64,000 bases of DNA from Sphingobacterium humi (lineage in GTDB: Bacteria > Bacteroidota > Bacteroidia > Sphingobacteriales > Sphingobacteriaceae), in contig NZ_WSQA01000017.1 in NCBI RefSeq assembly GCF_009768885.1, positions 1 to 64,000 of the forward strand, in the 5' to 3' direction. Both the position numbers and the translations under genes were made by a program. Under the pieces are notes generated by a model. It was not told the origin of the DNA. It saw only the letters and a list, made by a program, of their open reading frames with translations, and searched no databases. Within the stretch, counting starts at the first letter, position 1; each line of letters begins with the position of its first letter. Positions 53,584 through 62,580 of the stretch are shown here, one piece after another.

Positions 53584-55158
53584 TTATTCTTTGCCATCAT
53601 GTGCATGAATGCCATCTACCGGTTGATCGGAATATATGGTGGCATCATGAACGCGTATTGAATAGCCCTCTTTCGGGTTATTCGTCACGACTTTTACCTG
53701 ATGCTTACCCTTCGGCAGTTCATATTTCCAAAAGATCTCGTGTTTTCTCGACATCAAGTCCGTTGGCATTTTCGTGCGTTCAATCTCTTTGCCATCAATG
53801 TATATGGTTAAATCAAACACATGATCTTCTTTTACGTTATCTGCTTTGGCGGCTACTCCTTGCAATACCACCGCAGTGCCTTCAAAATCAAAGGTGAATT
53901 CCTTGGCCATCGGTTTATTCCAGAAACTTATTTTATGCGTAGGGTAGATGCCGTCGAAGCTTTTTTCAAAACGTACGGCTTTAGGTTGCTGTACATTGAT
54001 GGTAATTTCCTTCGCCGTAACCTTGCCGCCATTCTTCTTCACCATTTCCAAGGCATGCTTGTAGCCAACCTCATATACCCGGTTCAAGGACATATTGGTA
54101 TATTTAAAATCGATGTCTTCAGCCTCTGCAAGCCCCATTTTCCAATACTTTGGAATATGGCTATAACCGAGGATGGTGCCTAATACCCCACCGGCATTCG
54201 ATGGATTACAGTCGGAATCCTGACCCGCACGGGTAGATATTTCCATGGTTTTGGTGAAATCGCCATCGCCGTATAGCAGTCCCAATACGATATAGGCAGC
54301 ATTGATTTTCGCATCAATATTAAAGGCTGAAAGTGCACCAGCAGGACAACCCGCCTCTTCCGACCATTTCTTTTGAATCTCAAACCAGGTCTGCTTCCAA
54401 TCGTTTGGATATTGCTTATGCCATTTGATCACGTCGGCAATACATTTGTAGAAATCACTCTCAGCAGGAATGGTTTTTAAGGCTTCATTCACCACAAACT
54501 GGATGTCATCAGAAACGTAGGCAATAGAATATAAGGCGCCGACATATACACCGCCATACCAACCGTCTCCATAATTCATGATATGTCCAATTTTATCCGA
54601 TATTTCCGATGCTGAATTAGGCATACCCGGGGTCATCAACCCTGCATAATCCGCTTCAATCTGATAATCTAGATCATCGGCATGTGGGTTATTGTGCCAG
54701 TGTCCCGATTCAGGTGCTTTAATTCCGTTTAACAGGTTATAGCGCGCGGCTTGGTTTGCATGCCACAGTTGGTATTCTGAATGGGCAAAAGCGTTGGCAA
54801 AATCCTCCACAGGGGCATCAATACCTTTTTGCTCCATCACCTCCACGAAGGTCAGTTCCACATAAAGGTCATCGTATAAGCCTGGCGATTTAATCATGGT
54901 GTTTTTGATATAACCATCAAACCAGGGAATGGTCATGTAATCCGGGATTAGCGTGCCGTTAAATTTAAACTCTGTAGGTCCGCCAAAGGTTACTCCAATC
55001 ACCTGTCCGGCCCATCCGCCTTTCAGTTTATCTTTCAACACTTCCGGTTTTATTTTAACCTGTTTAGGAAGGGATTGCTGAGCAAGTACAGGGCTGCTGC
55101 TCAAGCTACCCAGAAGGGCCAAGGCGAAGGCCGAATATTTAAAAAAGTTCTTATTCAT
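53584..55158 (-). CDS. Secreted ADP-ribosylglycohydrolase family protein, copy 1
   Basis: A 524-aa protein with signal peptide (ALALLGSLSSSPVLAQ). The first 400 residues have the ADP-ribosylglycohydrolase (DraG-like) all-helical fold: KGGWAGQVIGVTFGGPTEF, the metal-binding YDDLYVELT (Asp96-Asp97) and AGQDSDCNPSNAGG (Asp314, Asp316), which bind two magnesium ions. A C-terminal beta-sandwich of about 120 residues follows, ending YSIRVHDATIYSD. The family breaks N-ribosyl bonds. A secreted member next to a sugar transporter and ribokinase points to nutrient ribose release rather than protein de-modification. Nearly duplicated by the next gene. Confidence 0.87.
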   Translation of the reverse strand: MNKNFFKYSAFALALLGSLSSSPVLAQQSLPKQVKIKPEVLKDKLKGGWAGQVIGVTFGGPTEFKFNGTLIPDYMTIPWFDGYIKNTMIKSPGLYDDLYVELTFVEVMEQKGIDAPVEDFANAFAHSEYQLWHANQAARYNLLNGIKAPESGHWHNNPHADDLDYQIEADYAGLMTPGMPNSASEISDKIGHIMNYGDGWYGGVYVGALYSIAYVSDDIQFVVNEALKTIPAESDFYKCIADVIKWHKQYPNDWKQTWFEIQKKWSEEAGCPAGALSAFNIDAKINAAYIVLGLLYGDGDFTKTMEISTRAGQDSDCNPSNAGGVLGTILGYSHIPKYWKMGLAEAEDIDFKYTNMSLNRVYEVGYKHALEMVKKNGGKVTAKEITINVQQPKAVRFEKSFDGIYPTHKISFWNKPMAKEFTFDFEGTAVVLQGVAAKADNVKEDHVFDLTIYIDGKEIERTKMPTDLMSRKHEIFWKYELPKGKHQVKVVTNNPKEGYSIRVHDATIYSDQPVDGIHAHDGKE

Positions 55159-55175
55159 ATCTATGAGTTTTTAGG

Positions 55176-56732
55176 TTAGTGTACATGGTTTTCAATGCCT
55201 ACGTTAGGCTCGTCGGAATAGATCAGGTTGTAGGTCAAGTCCACATAATAACCTTCTGGTGTTTCTTTTTTAACGATGCTGGCTTTATGTTTTCCCTTTG
55301 GTAAGTCATAAATCCAAAACACTTCATCCTTCCGTTTTAAGTAATTGGTCGGCATAATGGTAGAAGCTATTTTTTTGCCATCCACATACACTTCCAATGG
55401 AATATCCACATCTGTTGCTTCCTTGCTTGGTTTTCTCGCCACACCCACTAATACAAAGCCAGTCCCTTCAAATTCAAAGTCGTACTTGTCTTTTAACTGA
55501 CGATTGACGCCTACTTTTTTAATCGGATATACGCCTTCGAAGCTCTTTTCATAGCGTACAGCCACTGGTTTCTGCACTGGAATTTCCACCGCATTTGCCG
55601 ATACTTTACCGCCGTTTTTCTGGATCATTTCCAGGGCATGCTTAAAGCTTATTTGATAAACCCGGTTTAGCGAGGTCTCCGTATATTTGAAATTAATGTC
55701 TTCGGCCTCTGCCAACCCCATTTTCCAGTAAGCCGGAATTTGGCTGTATCCGACCATGGTGCCCAAGATTCCCGCTGCACTGGAAGGATTACAATCGGAG
55801 TCTTGACCCGCACGAGTCGAGATCTCCAGGGTCTTCGTGAAGTCGCCATTTCCGTAAAGAAGTCCTAGTACAATATAAGCGGCGTTGATTTTCGCGTCTA
55901 TATTGTAAGGCGCATGTACGCCCTCCGGACAGCCAACTTCCTCGGCCCATTTTTGCTGAATCTCAAACCAGGTCTGCTTCCAGTTGTTCGGATATTGCTT
56001 ATGCCATTTGATGACGTCGGCGATACACTTGTAAAAATCACTCTGAGCAGGAATGGTCTTTAAGGCTTCGTTGACAATAAAGTGTATGTCTTTGTTTACA
56101 TAGGCCAAGGTATACATGGCTCCCACATACACTCCACCATACCAACCGTCGCCATAGTTCATGATGTGACCGATTTTATCGCTGATGGTAGATGCGGAGT
56201 TCGGCATGCCTGGATTCATTAAGCCGGCAAAATCAGCCTCAATCTGATAATCGATATCATCCGCATGGGGATTGTTTTTCCAATGGCCAGACTCTGGTGC
56301 TTTAATACCCGTTAAGATATTATAGCGCGCCGCTTGGTTGGCGTGCCATAAGCCATAGCTTGCATTGGCGAAGGCATTGGCAAACGAGTCCACAGGTGCA
56401 TCAACACCTAGGCGATCCATCACCTCTACAAAAGTTAAATCCATATAGATATCATCAAATAGACTCGGATTATGCGTCATGGTACTTTTGATATAGCCAT
56501 CGTACCAGGCCAGGTTTTCATAGTCTTGGATAAAGGTTCCACGGTATCTGAATTCTGTTGGCCCTCCAAAGGTTACCCCAATGGTTTGCCCAGCCCAACC
56601 ACCTTTTACCTTGTCCATCAACTCGTCTTTGCTCATGCTTTTTAAGGGTTTCTTTTGTGCGTGAAGAGCTTGCACTTGAAAAATCAGGAAGGCGCCTAAT
56701 AGGAAGAAATACGTTAAGAAGTTACTTTTCAT
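55176..56732 (-). CDS. Secreted ADP-ribosylglycohydrolase family protein, copy 2
   Basis: A 518-aa tandem paralogue of the preceding gene, 17 bp away, with signal peptide (LTYFFLLGAFLIFQVQALHA). The same motifs are conserved: KGGWAGQTIGVTFGGPTEF, FDDIYMDLTFVEVMD, AGQDSDCNPSSAAG. Similarity extends through HANQAARYN, KAPESGHW, IMNYGDGWYGGVY and the C-terminal beta-sandwich. The two proteins differ mostly in that last domain (KKVGVNRQLKDKYDFEFEG versus HKISFWNKPMAKEFTFDFEG), which may select the substrate or attach to the surface. Confidence 0.87.
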   Translation of the reverse strand: MKSNFLTYFFLLGAFLIFQVQALHAQKKPLKSMSKDELMDKVKGGWAGQTIGVTFGGPTEFRYRGTFIQDYENLAWYDGYIKSTMTHNPSLFDDIYMDLTFVEVMDRLGVDAPVDSFANAFANASYGLWHANQAARYNILTGIKAPESGHWKNNPHADDIDYQIEADFAGLMNPGMPNSASTISDKIGHIMNYGDGWYGGVYVGAMYTLAYVNKDIHFIVNEALKTIPAQSDFYKCIADVIKWHKQYPNNWKQTWFEIQQKWAEEVGCPEGVHAPYNIDAKINAAYIVLGLLYGNGDFTKTLEISTRAGQDSDCNPSSAAGILGTMVGYSQIPAYWKMGLAEAEDINFKYTETSLNRVYQISFKHALEMIQKNGGKVSANAVEIPVQKPVAVRYEKSFEGVYPIKKVGVNRQLKDKYDFEFEGTGFVLVGVARKPSKEATDVDIPLEVYVDGKKIASTIMPTNYLKRKDEVFWIYDLPKGKHKASIVKKETPEGYYVDLTYNLIYSDEPNVGIENHVH

Positions 56733-56780
56733 GTCTTATTTAATATGTTAGGTGTAAATAGGATATAGTGCTATAAGGGT

Positions 56781-57785
56781 TTAACTGCCCGACCAGATAA
56801 TCAAGCCTAGGCCAGCAATAAAGCATAAAAACATCGCGATTAATAGGTTATTTACCTTGCTGCTGGAACCTTTGAATTCTTTCCAGACCAATACGCCCCA
56901 CAGGGCAGCCACCAAGGTCGCCCCTTGCCCTAGTCCGTAGGAGATGGCTGGGCCTGCTTTCCCTGCGGCAATCAGGTTAAACAGGTTGCCCAGCCCCCAA
57001 ATTGCGCCACCTAGCACCCCGATTATATGGTATTTAAAAGGGCCGGCAAAGTATTCTTTGTAGCGAATTGCTGCCCCTTCCAACGGGCGCTTCATCAATA
57101 CCGTGTTAAAAATAAGGTTGCTTAAGAAAATCCCTACGGCAAACACAACGAAGGCGGTATAAGGCGTCATCTTTCCGGCAAGCGGTTGTTCAAAATTGTT
57201 CAAATCCATACCCGATGCTAGAAAAGGATAAAATGAAGACATAAGGAAGCCGGCAATCACCGAAATGCTGATCCACTTGCCGATACCCGCCGTGCCAGAA
57301 GCTCCTTTGTGCTTCTTGAAGGCCACAGCATTCAACACAATCGCCAGTGTTACTAAGCCTACCCCGACAAATAACAATACCGGATCGCCTTTTTGCTGCA
57401 GTAGGTAATTAAAGAACACCCCTGCCACGAGGGCAATCCCGATACCAATCGGAAAAGCAACAGCCATACCGGCTGAAGCAATAGCTGCGGTTAGTAAAAT
57501 ATTAGCTAGGTTAAAGAGCAAACCGCTCAATAGGGCATTCCCCAGGTTAGAAACATCGGTCTGCGCAATGTCTTCTAAAAAAGGACGGCCTTGTTCGCCC
57601 ATGCTGCCCATAGTTAAGGCGCTGATGAGGGCAAAGACAAGAATGCCGATCACATAGTCCCAATAGAAAAGCTCGAAGCGCCATTTTTGTTGGTTTATCT
57701 TCTGGGTGTTTGCCCAAGAACCCCAACAGATCATCGTGATGATACAGAATAAAATAGCGGTATGGTAATCGGATACAATAAACAT
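56781..57785 (-). CDS. GRP family sugar transporter (RbsU-like)
   Basis: A 334-aa inner-membrane protein with about ten hydrophobic spans arranged as in the drug/metabolite-type GRP (glucose/ribose) uptake family. Motifs include TMICWGSWANTQ at the first span, the FPIGIGIALVAGVFFNYL segment and, near the end, GGAIWGLGNLFNLIAAGKAGPAISYGLGQGATLVAALWG. Its place between ribokinase and the secreted glycohydrolases suggests ribose or a related pentose as cargo. The protein lacks a binding-protein partner, consistent with this single-component family. Confidence 0.87.
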   Translation of the reverse strand: MFIVSDYHTAILFCIITMICWGSWANTQKINQQKWRFELFYWDYVIGILVFALISALTMGSMGEQGRPFLEDIAQTDVSNLGNALLSGLLFNLANILLTAAIASAGMAVAFPIGIGIALVAGVFFNYLLQQKGDPVLLFVGVGLVTLAIVLNAVAFKKHKGASGTAGIGKWISISVIAGFLMSSFYPFLASGMDLNNFEQPLAGKMTPYTAFVVFAVGIFLSNLIFNTVLMKRPLEGAAIRYKEYFAGPFKYHIIGVLGGAIWGLGNLFNLIAAGKAGPAISYGLGQGATLVAALWGVLVWKEFKGSSSKVNNLLIAMFLCFIAGLGLIIWSGS

Positions 57786-57818
57786 AAGCGGTAAGATTAA
57801 AAAGCCATCGGCTTTGGG

Positions 57819-58736
57819 TTAATCAAAATAGGTTAAGATAATTTCATTGCGATGCGGGATGGAATTTTGTGCACCCATTTTCGTTACGGCCATTGCGGCA
57901 CATCGGCAGGCAAAACTAACGGCATTTTTCATGGATTTCCCCTCGGCCAAGGCCACGGTCAGGGCACCATTAAACACATCTCCGGCCGCCGTGGTGTCTA
58001 CAGCTTCCACCGCAGGGGCGTCGATATGCTGAAACTCACCCGCATCATATAACAAAGCACCTTTTTCCCCCATGGTAATCACAACCGTCTTCACCCCCAG
58101 CTCTTTAATCTTTTTGGCGGCCTCCTTTGCCGATTCCATATCGGTAATATCTTGTCCTGCCAGGGTAGCTGCCTCGTGCACATTTGGAGTAATTATATCC
58201 ACCATCCCCAATTCCGGCAATATCGATTTATTAACCGGGGCAGGATTTAAAATCACTTGGATATGATTATGGTTCGCATAGCGAATAGCGTAGGCCACCG
58301 TTTCTATCGGAATTTCCAGCTGCAATAGCATGATTTCGCAGTCACCATACTTTTCCATGGCCTGGCGAACGTTATTTTCATCTAAGAAAGCGTTGGCACC
58401 TGGAGCCACAACAATACTGTTCTCGCCCTTCTCGTCTACAGTAATCAGCGCAATACCCGAAGGGCTATTGTCTTCCGCATAGATGCCGCCAATATCGACG
58501 CCTTCATCGTCGAAAATCTTCGACGATTGCTTCCCGAAAATATCATTGCCTATCTTGCTGACGAAGGTCACATCCCCACCTAAACGGGAAACGGCGACAG
58601 CTTGGTTCGCCCCCTTGCCGCCTGGGTTCATAAAAAATGTGCCCCCTAAGACCGTTTCTCCAGGCTTCGGGATATGATCGGTTTTCACCACCATATCCAT
58701 ATTTGTACTCCCAATAACTATTATTTTCTTACTCAT
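57819..58736 (-). CDS. rbsK: Ribokinase
   Basis: A 305-aa cytoplasmic kinase with ribokinase hallmarks: IVIGSTNMDMVVKTDHIPK, the glycine-rich FMNPGGKGANQAVAVSRLG, SKIGNDIFGK, a DVVTITMGEKGALLY-like adenine strand and VDTTAAGDVFNGALTVAL, where TAAGD carries the catalytic Asp. It phosphorylates ribose to ribose-5-phosphate. First gene of the operon that continues with the transporter and the secreted glycohydrolases, so its substrate is likely to be the ribose they provide. Assignment is firm at family level. Confidence 0.92.
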   Translation of the reverse strand: MSKKIIVIGSTNMDMVVKTDHIPKPGETVLGGTFFMNPGGKGANQAVAVSRLGGDVTFVSKIGNDIFGKQSSKIFDDEGVDIGGIYAEDNSPSGIALITVDEKGENSIVVAPGANAFLDENNVRQAMEKYGDCEIMLLQLEIPIETVAYAIRYANHNHIQVILNPAPVNKSILPELGMVDIITPNVHEAATLAGQDITDMESAKEAAKKIKELGVKTVVITMGEKGALLYDAGEFQHIDAPAVEAVDTTAAGDVFNGALTVALAEGKSMKNAVSFACRCAAMAVTKMGAQNSIPHRNEIILTYFD

Positions 58737-58857
58737 ATTTACTATAGGCTTTTGGTTTATACCCTAAAATTAAACGCAATAACTTTTGAAAAAAGACAAT
58801 TTTTTCAGCATATTTATATTTATAAAGCCTCTATAATAGACCAAATAAATATGTAAG

Positions 58858-58874
58858 TAGCTTGTAGTAAGCTA
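58858..58874. promoter_or_regulatory. Short inverted repeat upstream of rbsK and the 488-aa gene
   Basis: TAGCTT (58858-58863) and AAGCTA (58869-58874) form a small dyad around GTAGT in the 174-bp region between divergent genes. It could be an operator for either direction. It is not the GntR palindrome described elsewhere, and no regulator is known. Confidence 0.3.
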
Positions 58875-58910
58875 AATATATATTTAATATCACACTATTC
58901 CTAGATTGTC

Positions 58911-60377
58911 ATGATTTACCGAGACTTAGAAAAGCTCGTCTTTTCCTTATCTGCATCAGAGAAAAAACAGTTTTTGCTCTATGCAAACCAATTAAAAAAG
59001 CAAAAGTATTACTTCCGCTTGTACGACTTAATTTTAGAGCATCGGGATACAGGAAGTAGCGATTGGCAGCAGCTGTTTAAAAAAATACACCCTAGCGTTT
59101 CCCTAGAAAGTACCGCAAACTACCTCTATAAGGTGCTGACGGATGTACTCGTACAGATCCGGATCGAACAACATGCCTGGTATCAGCAATTACACGGAAT
59201 GATGAAGGCCCAGCTATGTTTTGAACGCTCCTTGCCCGACCGCGGACTGAGGGAAATTCAAGGCGTCTACAAAAAGGCGGTGAAGTCTGAAAATCTACCC
59301 AATACCTATGCCTCCTTACGGATGGAACTGGATGCCTTGCAAAGCATCAACTTTCAAGAAGTAGGCGAACAGGAACTGATCAATAAGCAAATGGAGGCCC
59401 GCATGACCTTGCGCGCCATGAACGAAGTGCAAGAACACTATAGTTTATATGAGCTATTGAACATCCGGCTCGCCAATAACCCCAAAATTGGAAAAAGTAC
59501 CGACGATTTAATCCTTAGCGAACTGAACCTCGCCTTTAGTAAAAGCAGAAACCGCTTTGAAACCCGAAAAGTACACTTGCTCTTCCAATCCTTTTATTTT
59601 ATCCATAAAAGTGAATACCAATCGGCTTTCCTTATTTTCAAAGACCTCAGCAATCTATTCGAGAAGAATGAAGCCCTATGGAATAATCCGCCATACGATT
59701 ACCTTTCCACCTTAGATGGCATTTTGAATAGCCTGCGCAGCCTCTTTCAATTCGAAGAGATGCAAGATTATATCGATCGAATTCGCAGCTTTGTCGCCGC
59801 CAATTACACTGAACACTTTAATAACCTGGCGAAAGTTACCGGCTGGGTCTATCAGTTGAACAGTTGGCTGGGCTTAGGTCAATTGCCTGCTGCGCTGGCC
59901 ATGCTGCAAGATTTTGATAAAACCATGCTCCAGCAGCTCGGCGATATGGATAAGAAAATGGAAGGCTATTACTTCCAGGCTTTAACCTATTATTTTGCAA
60001 AAGATTACCTGAAATCAAAGCAGCTATTGAATGAGCTCTTTGCCAATTGCCATACCGGTTTCAATCTTATCGTGTATCGTGCTGCGCGCCTTTTATACAT
60101 TGTCACCTTGTATGAACTGCATGATGAAGCGTTTGTCGATTCGGAAATAAGGGCCTATAAGCGCTATTTCCAGAAACAAGGAAAACGCTATCAGGTGGAG
60201 CGACTACTGTTCAAGCTGATTGCCAGCAATCCGAAACGACGTGGAAATGAATGGAAACGGAAGAACCTTCCCCTTTTTGAAAAGCAATTCATGGAAATAT
60301 TGGCGAATAAATCAGAGGTGTCCCTTATTAAATTCTTTGATCATCGAAGTTATATCCTGAACATGCTGAGAAGCTAA
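58911..60377 (+). CDS. Helical repeat protein of unknown function
   Basis: A 488-aa cytoplasmic protein without signal peptide or membrane span. It is rich in Leu, Gln, Glu, Lys and Tyr, and predicted helix follows helix throughout, like a TPR-type scaffold (ADGILNSLRSLFQFEEMQDYI-type pairs in the middle, residues 200-330). The N-terminal MIYRDLEKLVFSLSASEKKQF resembles a short charged-helix module found in other Bacteroidetes hypothetical proteins. I do not recognise a family with known function. It stands alone between the divergent rbsK operon and the sigma factor gene. Confidence 0.75.
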   Translation: MIYRDLEKLVFSLSASEKKQFLLYANQLKKQKYYFRLYDLILEHRDTGSSDWQQLFKKIHPSVSLESTANYLYKVLTDVLVQIRIEQHAWYQQLHGMMKAQLCFERSLPDRGLREIQGVYKKAVKSENLPNTYASLRMELDALQSINFQEVGEQELINKQMEARMTLRAMNEVQEHYSLYELLNIRLANNPKIGKSTDDLILSELNLAFSKSRNRFETRKVHLLFQSFYFIHKSEYQSAFLIFKDLSNLFEKNEALWNNPPYDYLSTLDGILNSLRSLFQFEEMQDYIDRIRSFVAANYTEHFNNLAKVTGWVYQLNSWLGLGQLPAALAMLQDFDKTMLQQLGDMDKKMEGYYFQALTYYFAKDYLKSKQLLNELFANCHTGFNLIVYRAARLLYIVTLYELHDEAFVDSEIRAYKRYFQKQGKRYQVERLLFKLIASNPKRRGNEWKRKNLPLFEKQFMEILANKSEVSLIKFFDHRSYILNMLRS

Positions 60378-60536
60378 GCATAATGCAGGGAAAAGAAATC
60401 AACCACCCTGACAAGTAATAATATTTTTAAAGAAAAATTTACGGGAAAGATAAATATTGGCTAAATTAATCACAAAGTCTGCTGACAGCCAATTATATTA
60501 ACAAAAACTTAATAAGAATACCAGGTGTATTTAAAT

Positions 60537-60544
60537 TACTTTTG
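60537..60544 (+). promoter_or_regulatory. Putative -7 element for ECF sigma gene
   Basis: TACTTTTG fits TAnnTTTG and lies 23 nt upstream of the sigma factor ATG. No clear -33 box is seen, so the call is tentative. Confidence 0.35.
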
Positions 60545-60566
60545 AAATTATTTCGAATGAAATAAC

Positions 60567-61127
60567 ATGATTTTAGGAGATCATCATACCTTTGAAGAAT
60601 TTAAACAAGGCAATCTTGCGGCGTTTGAAAAGTTTTTTGAATATTACAAAAGACCAATCACGCTATTTGCTAATTCTATCCTAAAAAATCGACCAGAAAT
60701 CTGTGAGGAAATTGTTTCGGAATGTTTTGTTAAAGCGTGGACTCGGCGTGCTGATTTCGAAAACGAAGGGAAACTCCAAGCTTTTCTATATGTGGTGGCC
60801 AAAAACGCCTGCTTTTCAACCTTAAAAGCGGCCCACAACAATAATCACATTGATATTGCCTCCCTTTCGGAGCATACCTTGAAAGAAGATCCATATATCG
60901 TGAATCATTTAATACGAGAAGAGACCTTGGCCTTATTGCGGAAAGAGGTTGATAAATTACCTGCTTCACAAAAACATGTAATACAGCTTAGTTATTACGA
61001 AAATAAAGATATTCCATCCATCTGCAATCAGTTGAAGATAAGTTCAAACTCGGCCTATGCTAATTACTCACGGGCTGTTTCTACCCTCAAAAAGAAGTTT
61101 CAAAATAAAAAAGACTGGTTATTTTAA
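60567..61127 (+). CDS. ECF-type RNA polymerase sigma factor (sigma-70 family)
   Basis: A 186-aa regulator. Region 2 is seen as FEEFKQGNLAAFEKFFEYYKRPI and EICEEIVSECFVKAWTRR, and the region 4 helix-turn-helix as LPASQKHVIQLSYYENKDIPSICNQLKISSNSAYANYSRAVSTLKKKF. It is of the Bacteroidetes expansion type that teams with FecR and an STN-containing SusC receptor. Both follow directly, so it probably drives transcription of the receptor when substrate is bound. Other genes of its regulon would lie beyond the window. Confidence 0.92.
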   Translation: MILGDHHTFEEFKQGNLAAFEKFFEYYKRPITLFANSILKNRPEICEEIVSECFVKAWTRRADFENEGKLQAFLYVVAKNACFSTLKAAHNNNHIDIASLSEHTLKEDPYIVNHLIREETLALLRKEVDKLPASQKHVIQLSYYENKDIPSICNQLKISSNSAYANYSRAVSTLKKKFQNKKDWLF

Positions 61128-61179
61128 TTTTTCCTGTAAGGTTTATGCCATTCATTAGTTCTATGTATAGAAGGACATT

Positions 61180-62349
61180 ATGGATAGCATTAAAAGAATT
61201 AGTTTTTTACTGAAAAAACACCAACTTAATCAGCTTTCAACGGCTGAACGGGAAGAACTTAATCGCTGGGCAATGGAAGACCCGGCGAATAAAATGCTAT
61301 TGGATGAATTTACGCCATCAACTGATGTTAATCTCCATTCCCTTCTACAAGAAAAAGACCAATCCCAAATATTGATGCCAAGCTTTGAAAGCGTATTGGC
61401 CAAATTACCTGCTGAGCCAAAACCAATTCACTTGCGTCTGAATAAAGCCTTATTTATTGCGGCAGCAAGTTTGATCTTACTCTTAGGAACGGTTATTCTT
61501 ATCCATCAACAACAACATCATCAATTTGCAGAAACCTTGAGTATGATGTCGCCAAAGACGGCTCCGGGAAATTATCGTGCGCTATTGCGTAGTGATAAAG
61601 GCGATGTTTATGAACTGCATGATAAAGATGGGATTACCGTTAAGGAGGGGTTTTTGTCATTTGGGAATCAACAAATAAACACAAGCTCATTGGCCAAAGC
61701 AGAGCAGCTTAGTTTGTTTGTGCCCAAGGGAGGAACTTACCAAATAGAGTTAGAAGATGGGAGTAAAATATGGCTGAATGCTGATAGTAAGCTTGTTTTT
61801 CCAAGTCATTTCGCTGCTGAACAGCGGAAGGTTTATTTGGAAGGAGAGGCCTATTTTGAAGTTAGTAAGGATAAAACACGACCATTTATTGTGGTTCATA
61901 AACAACAGGAAATAACCGTTCTGGGTACCGCGTTTAATTTAAAAGCCTATCCTGAAGATAAAGCCGTTTACACGACCTTATATGAAGGCAAGGTGCAGGT
62001 GTTTGATCAGCATCATGCCGCTAAAGTTTTCTTATTACCGGGAGAGCAATCCATATTAACGAGTAATCACGACTTAGAAAAAAGAAAAGCGAATGGTCTG
62101 GAAGCTAAGGCATGGCGCGAGGGCCTCTTTAGTTTTCAGAATACCAATTTTGAAGAAGTTATCAAACAAGTGGCCCGTTGGTATAATGTCGATGTAAAGT
62201 TTAATGGACCTATTCCAATAGCTAACTTTTCCGGAGAAGTGAGTAGGAACGTAAGCTTCGATATCATGTTAGAATTTCTAAAAGGCTCAGGAATCAACCT
62301 GCAGCTAGATCAAGGAACCTTAATTATTAACGAAAGCATGGAAAAATAA
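61180..62349 (+). CDS. FecR family anti-sigma factor
   Basis: A 389-aa inner-membrane protein. The N-terminal 80 residues (AEREELNRWAMEDPANKMLLDEF) would bind the sigma factor in the cytoplasm. One transmembrane helix follows (residues about 88-108, ALFIAAASLILLLGTVILI). Then come the FecR domain (VPKGGTYQIELEDGSKIWLNADSKL, VYLEGEAYFEVSKD, GTAFNLKAYPEDKAVYTTLYEG) and a C-terminal STN-like DUF4974 region (EEVIKQVARWYNVDVKF). It transmits the signal from the downstream receptor's STN domain to the sigma factor. Confidence 0.92.
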   Translation: MDSIKRISFLLKKHQLNQLSTAEREELNRWAMEDPANKMLLDEFTPSTDVNLHSLLQEKDQSQILMPSFESVLAKLPAEPKPIHLRLNKALFIAAASLILLLGTVILIHQQQHHQFAETLSMMSPKTAPGNYRALLRSDKGDVYELHDKDGITVKEGFLSFGNQQINTSSLAKAEQLSLFVPKGGTYQIELEDGSKIWLNADSKLVFPSHFAAEQRKVYLEGEAYFEVSKDKTRPFIVVHKQQEITVLGTAFNLKAYPEDKAVYTTLYEGKVQVFDQHHAAKVFLLPGEQSILTSNHDLEKRKANGLEAKAWREGLFSFQNTNFEEVIKQVARWYNVDVKFNGPIPIANFSGEVSRNVSFDIMLEFLKGSGINLQLDQGTLIINESMEK

Positions 62350-62580
62350 AAGCCTAAAGCCGAGCCTATAAGGAAGCCCGAGAATGTTTGCGGCATTGTC
62401 GGGCTAAGTTCAGATTAGATCTGCAACGCACCTTCGAAAGTATATTAACAGATTTATCAAAAATGAACCCTACAAACTTATGTATTCTATGCATGAATTC
62501 CAATGCCTGCATAGTAGATAGGAGGGTTGAATGTAAACTAATCTATGAAAATTAACCTAACCCCTTTATATGGAGGTGAA

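Noticed and set aside
62375..62405. Inverted repeat AGCCCGA/TCGGGCT after the FecR gene
   Set aside because: No T-run follows and the loop is 17 nt, so a terminator is unlikely; the receptor gene probably continues the transcript.
62487..62514. Inverted repeat CTATGCA/TGCATAG in front of the STN-SusC gene
   Set aside because: Only 7-bp arms and no second copy found, so there is no support for a regulatory role.
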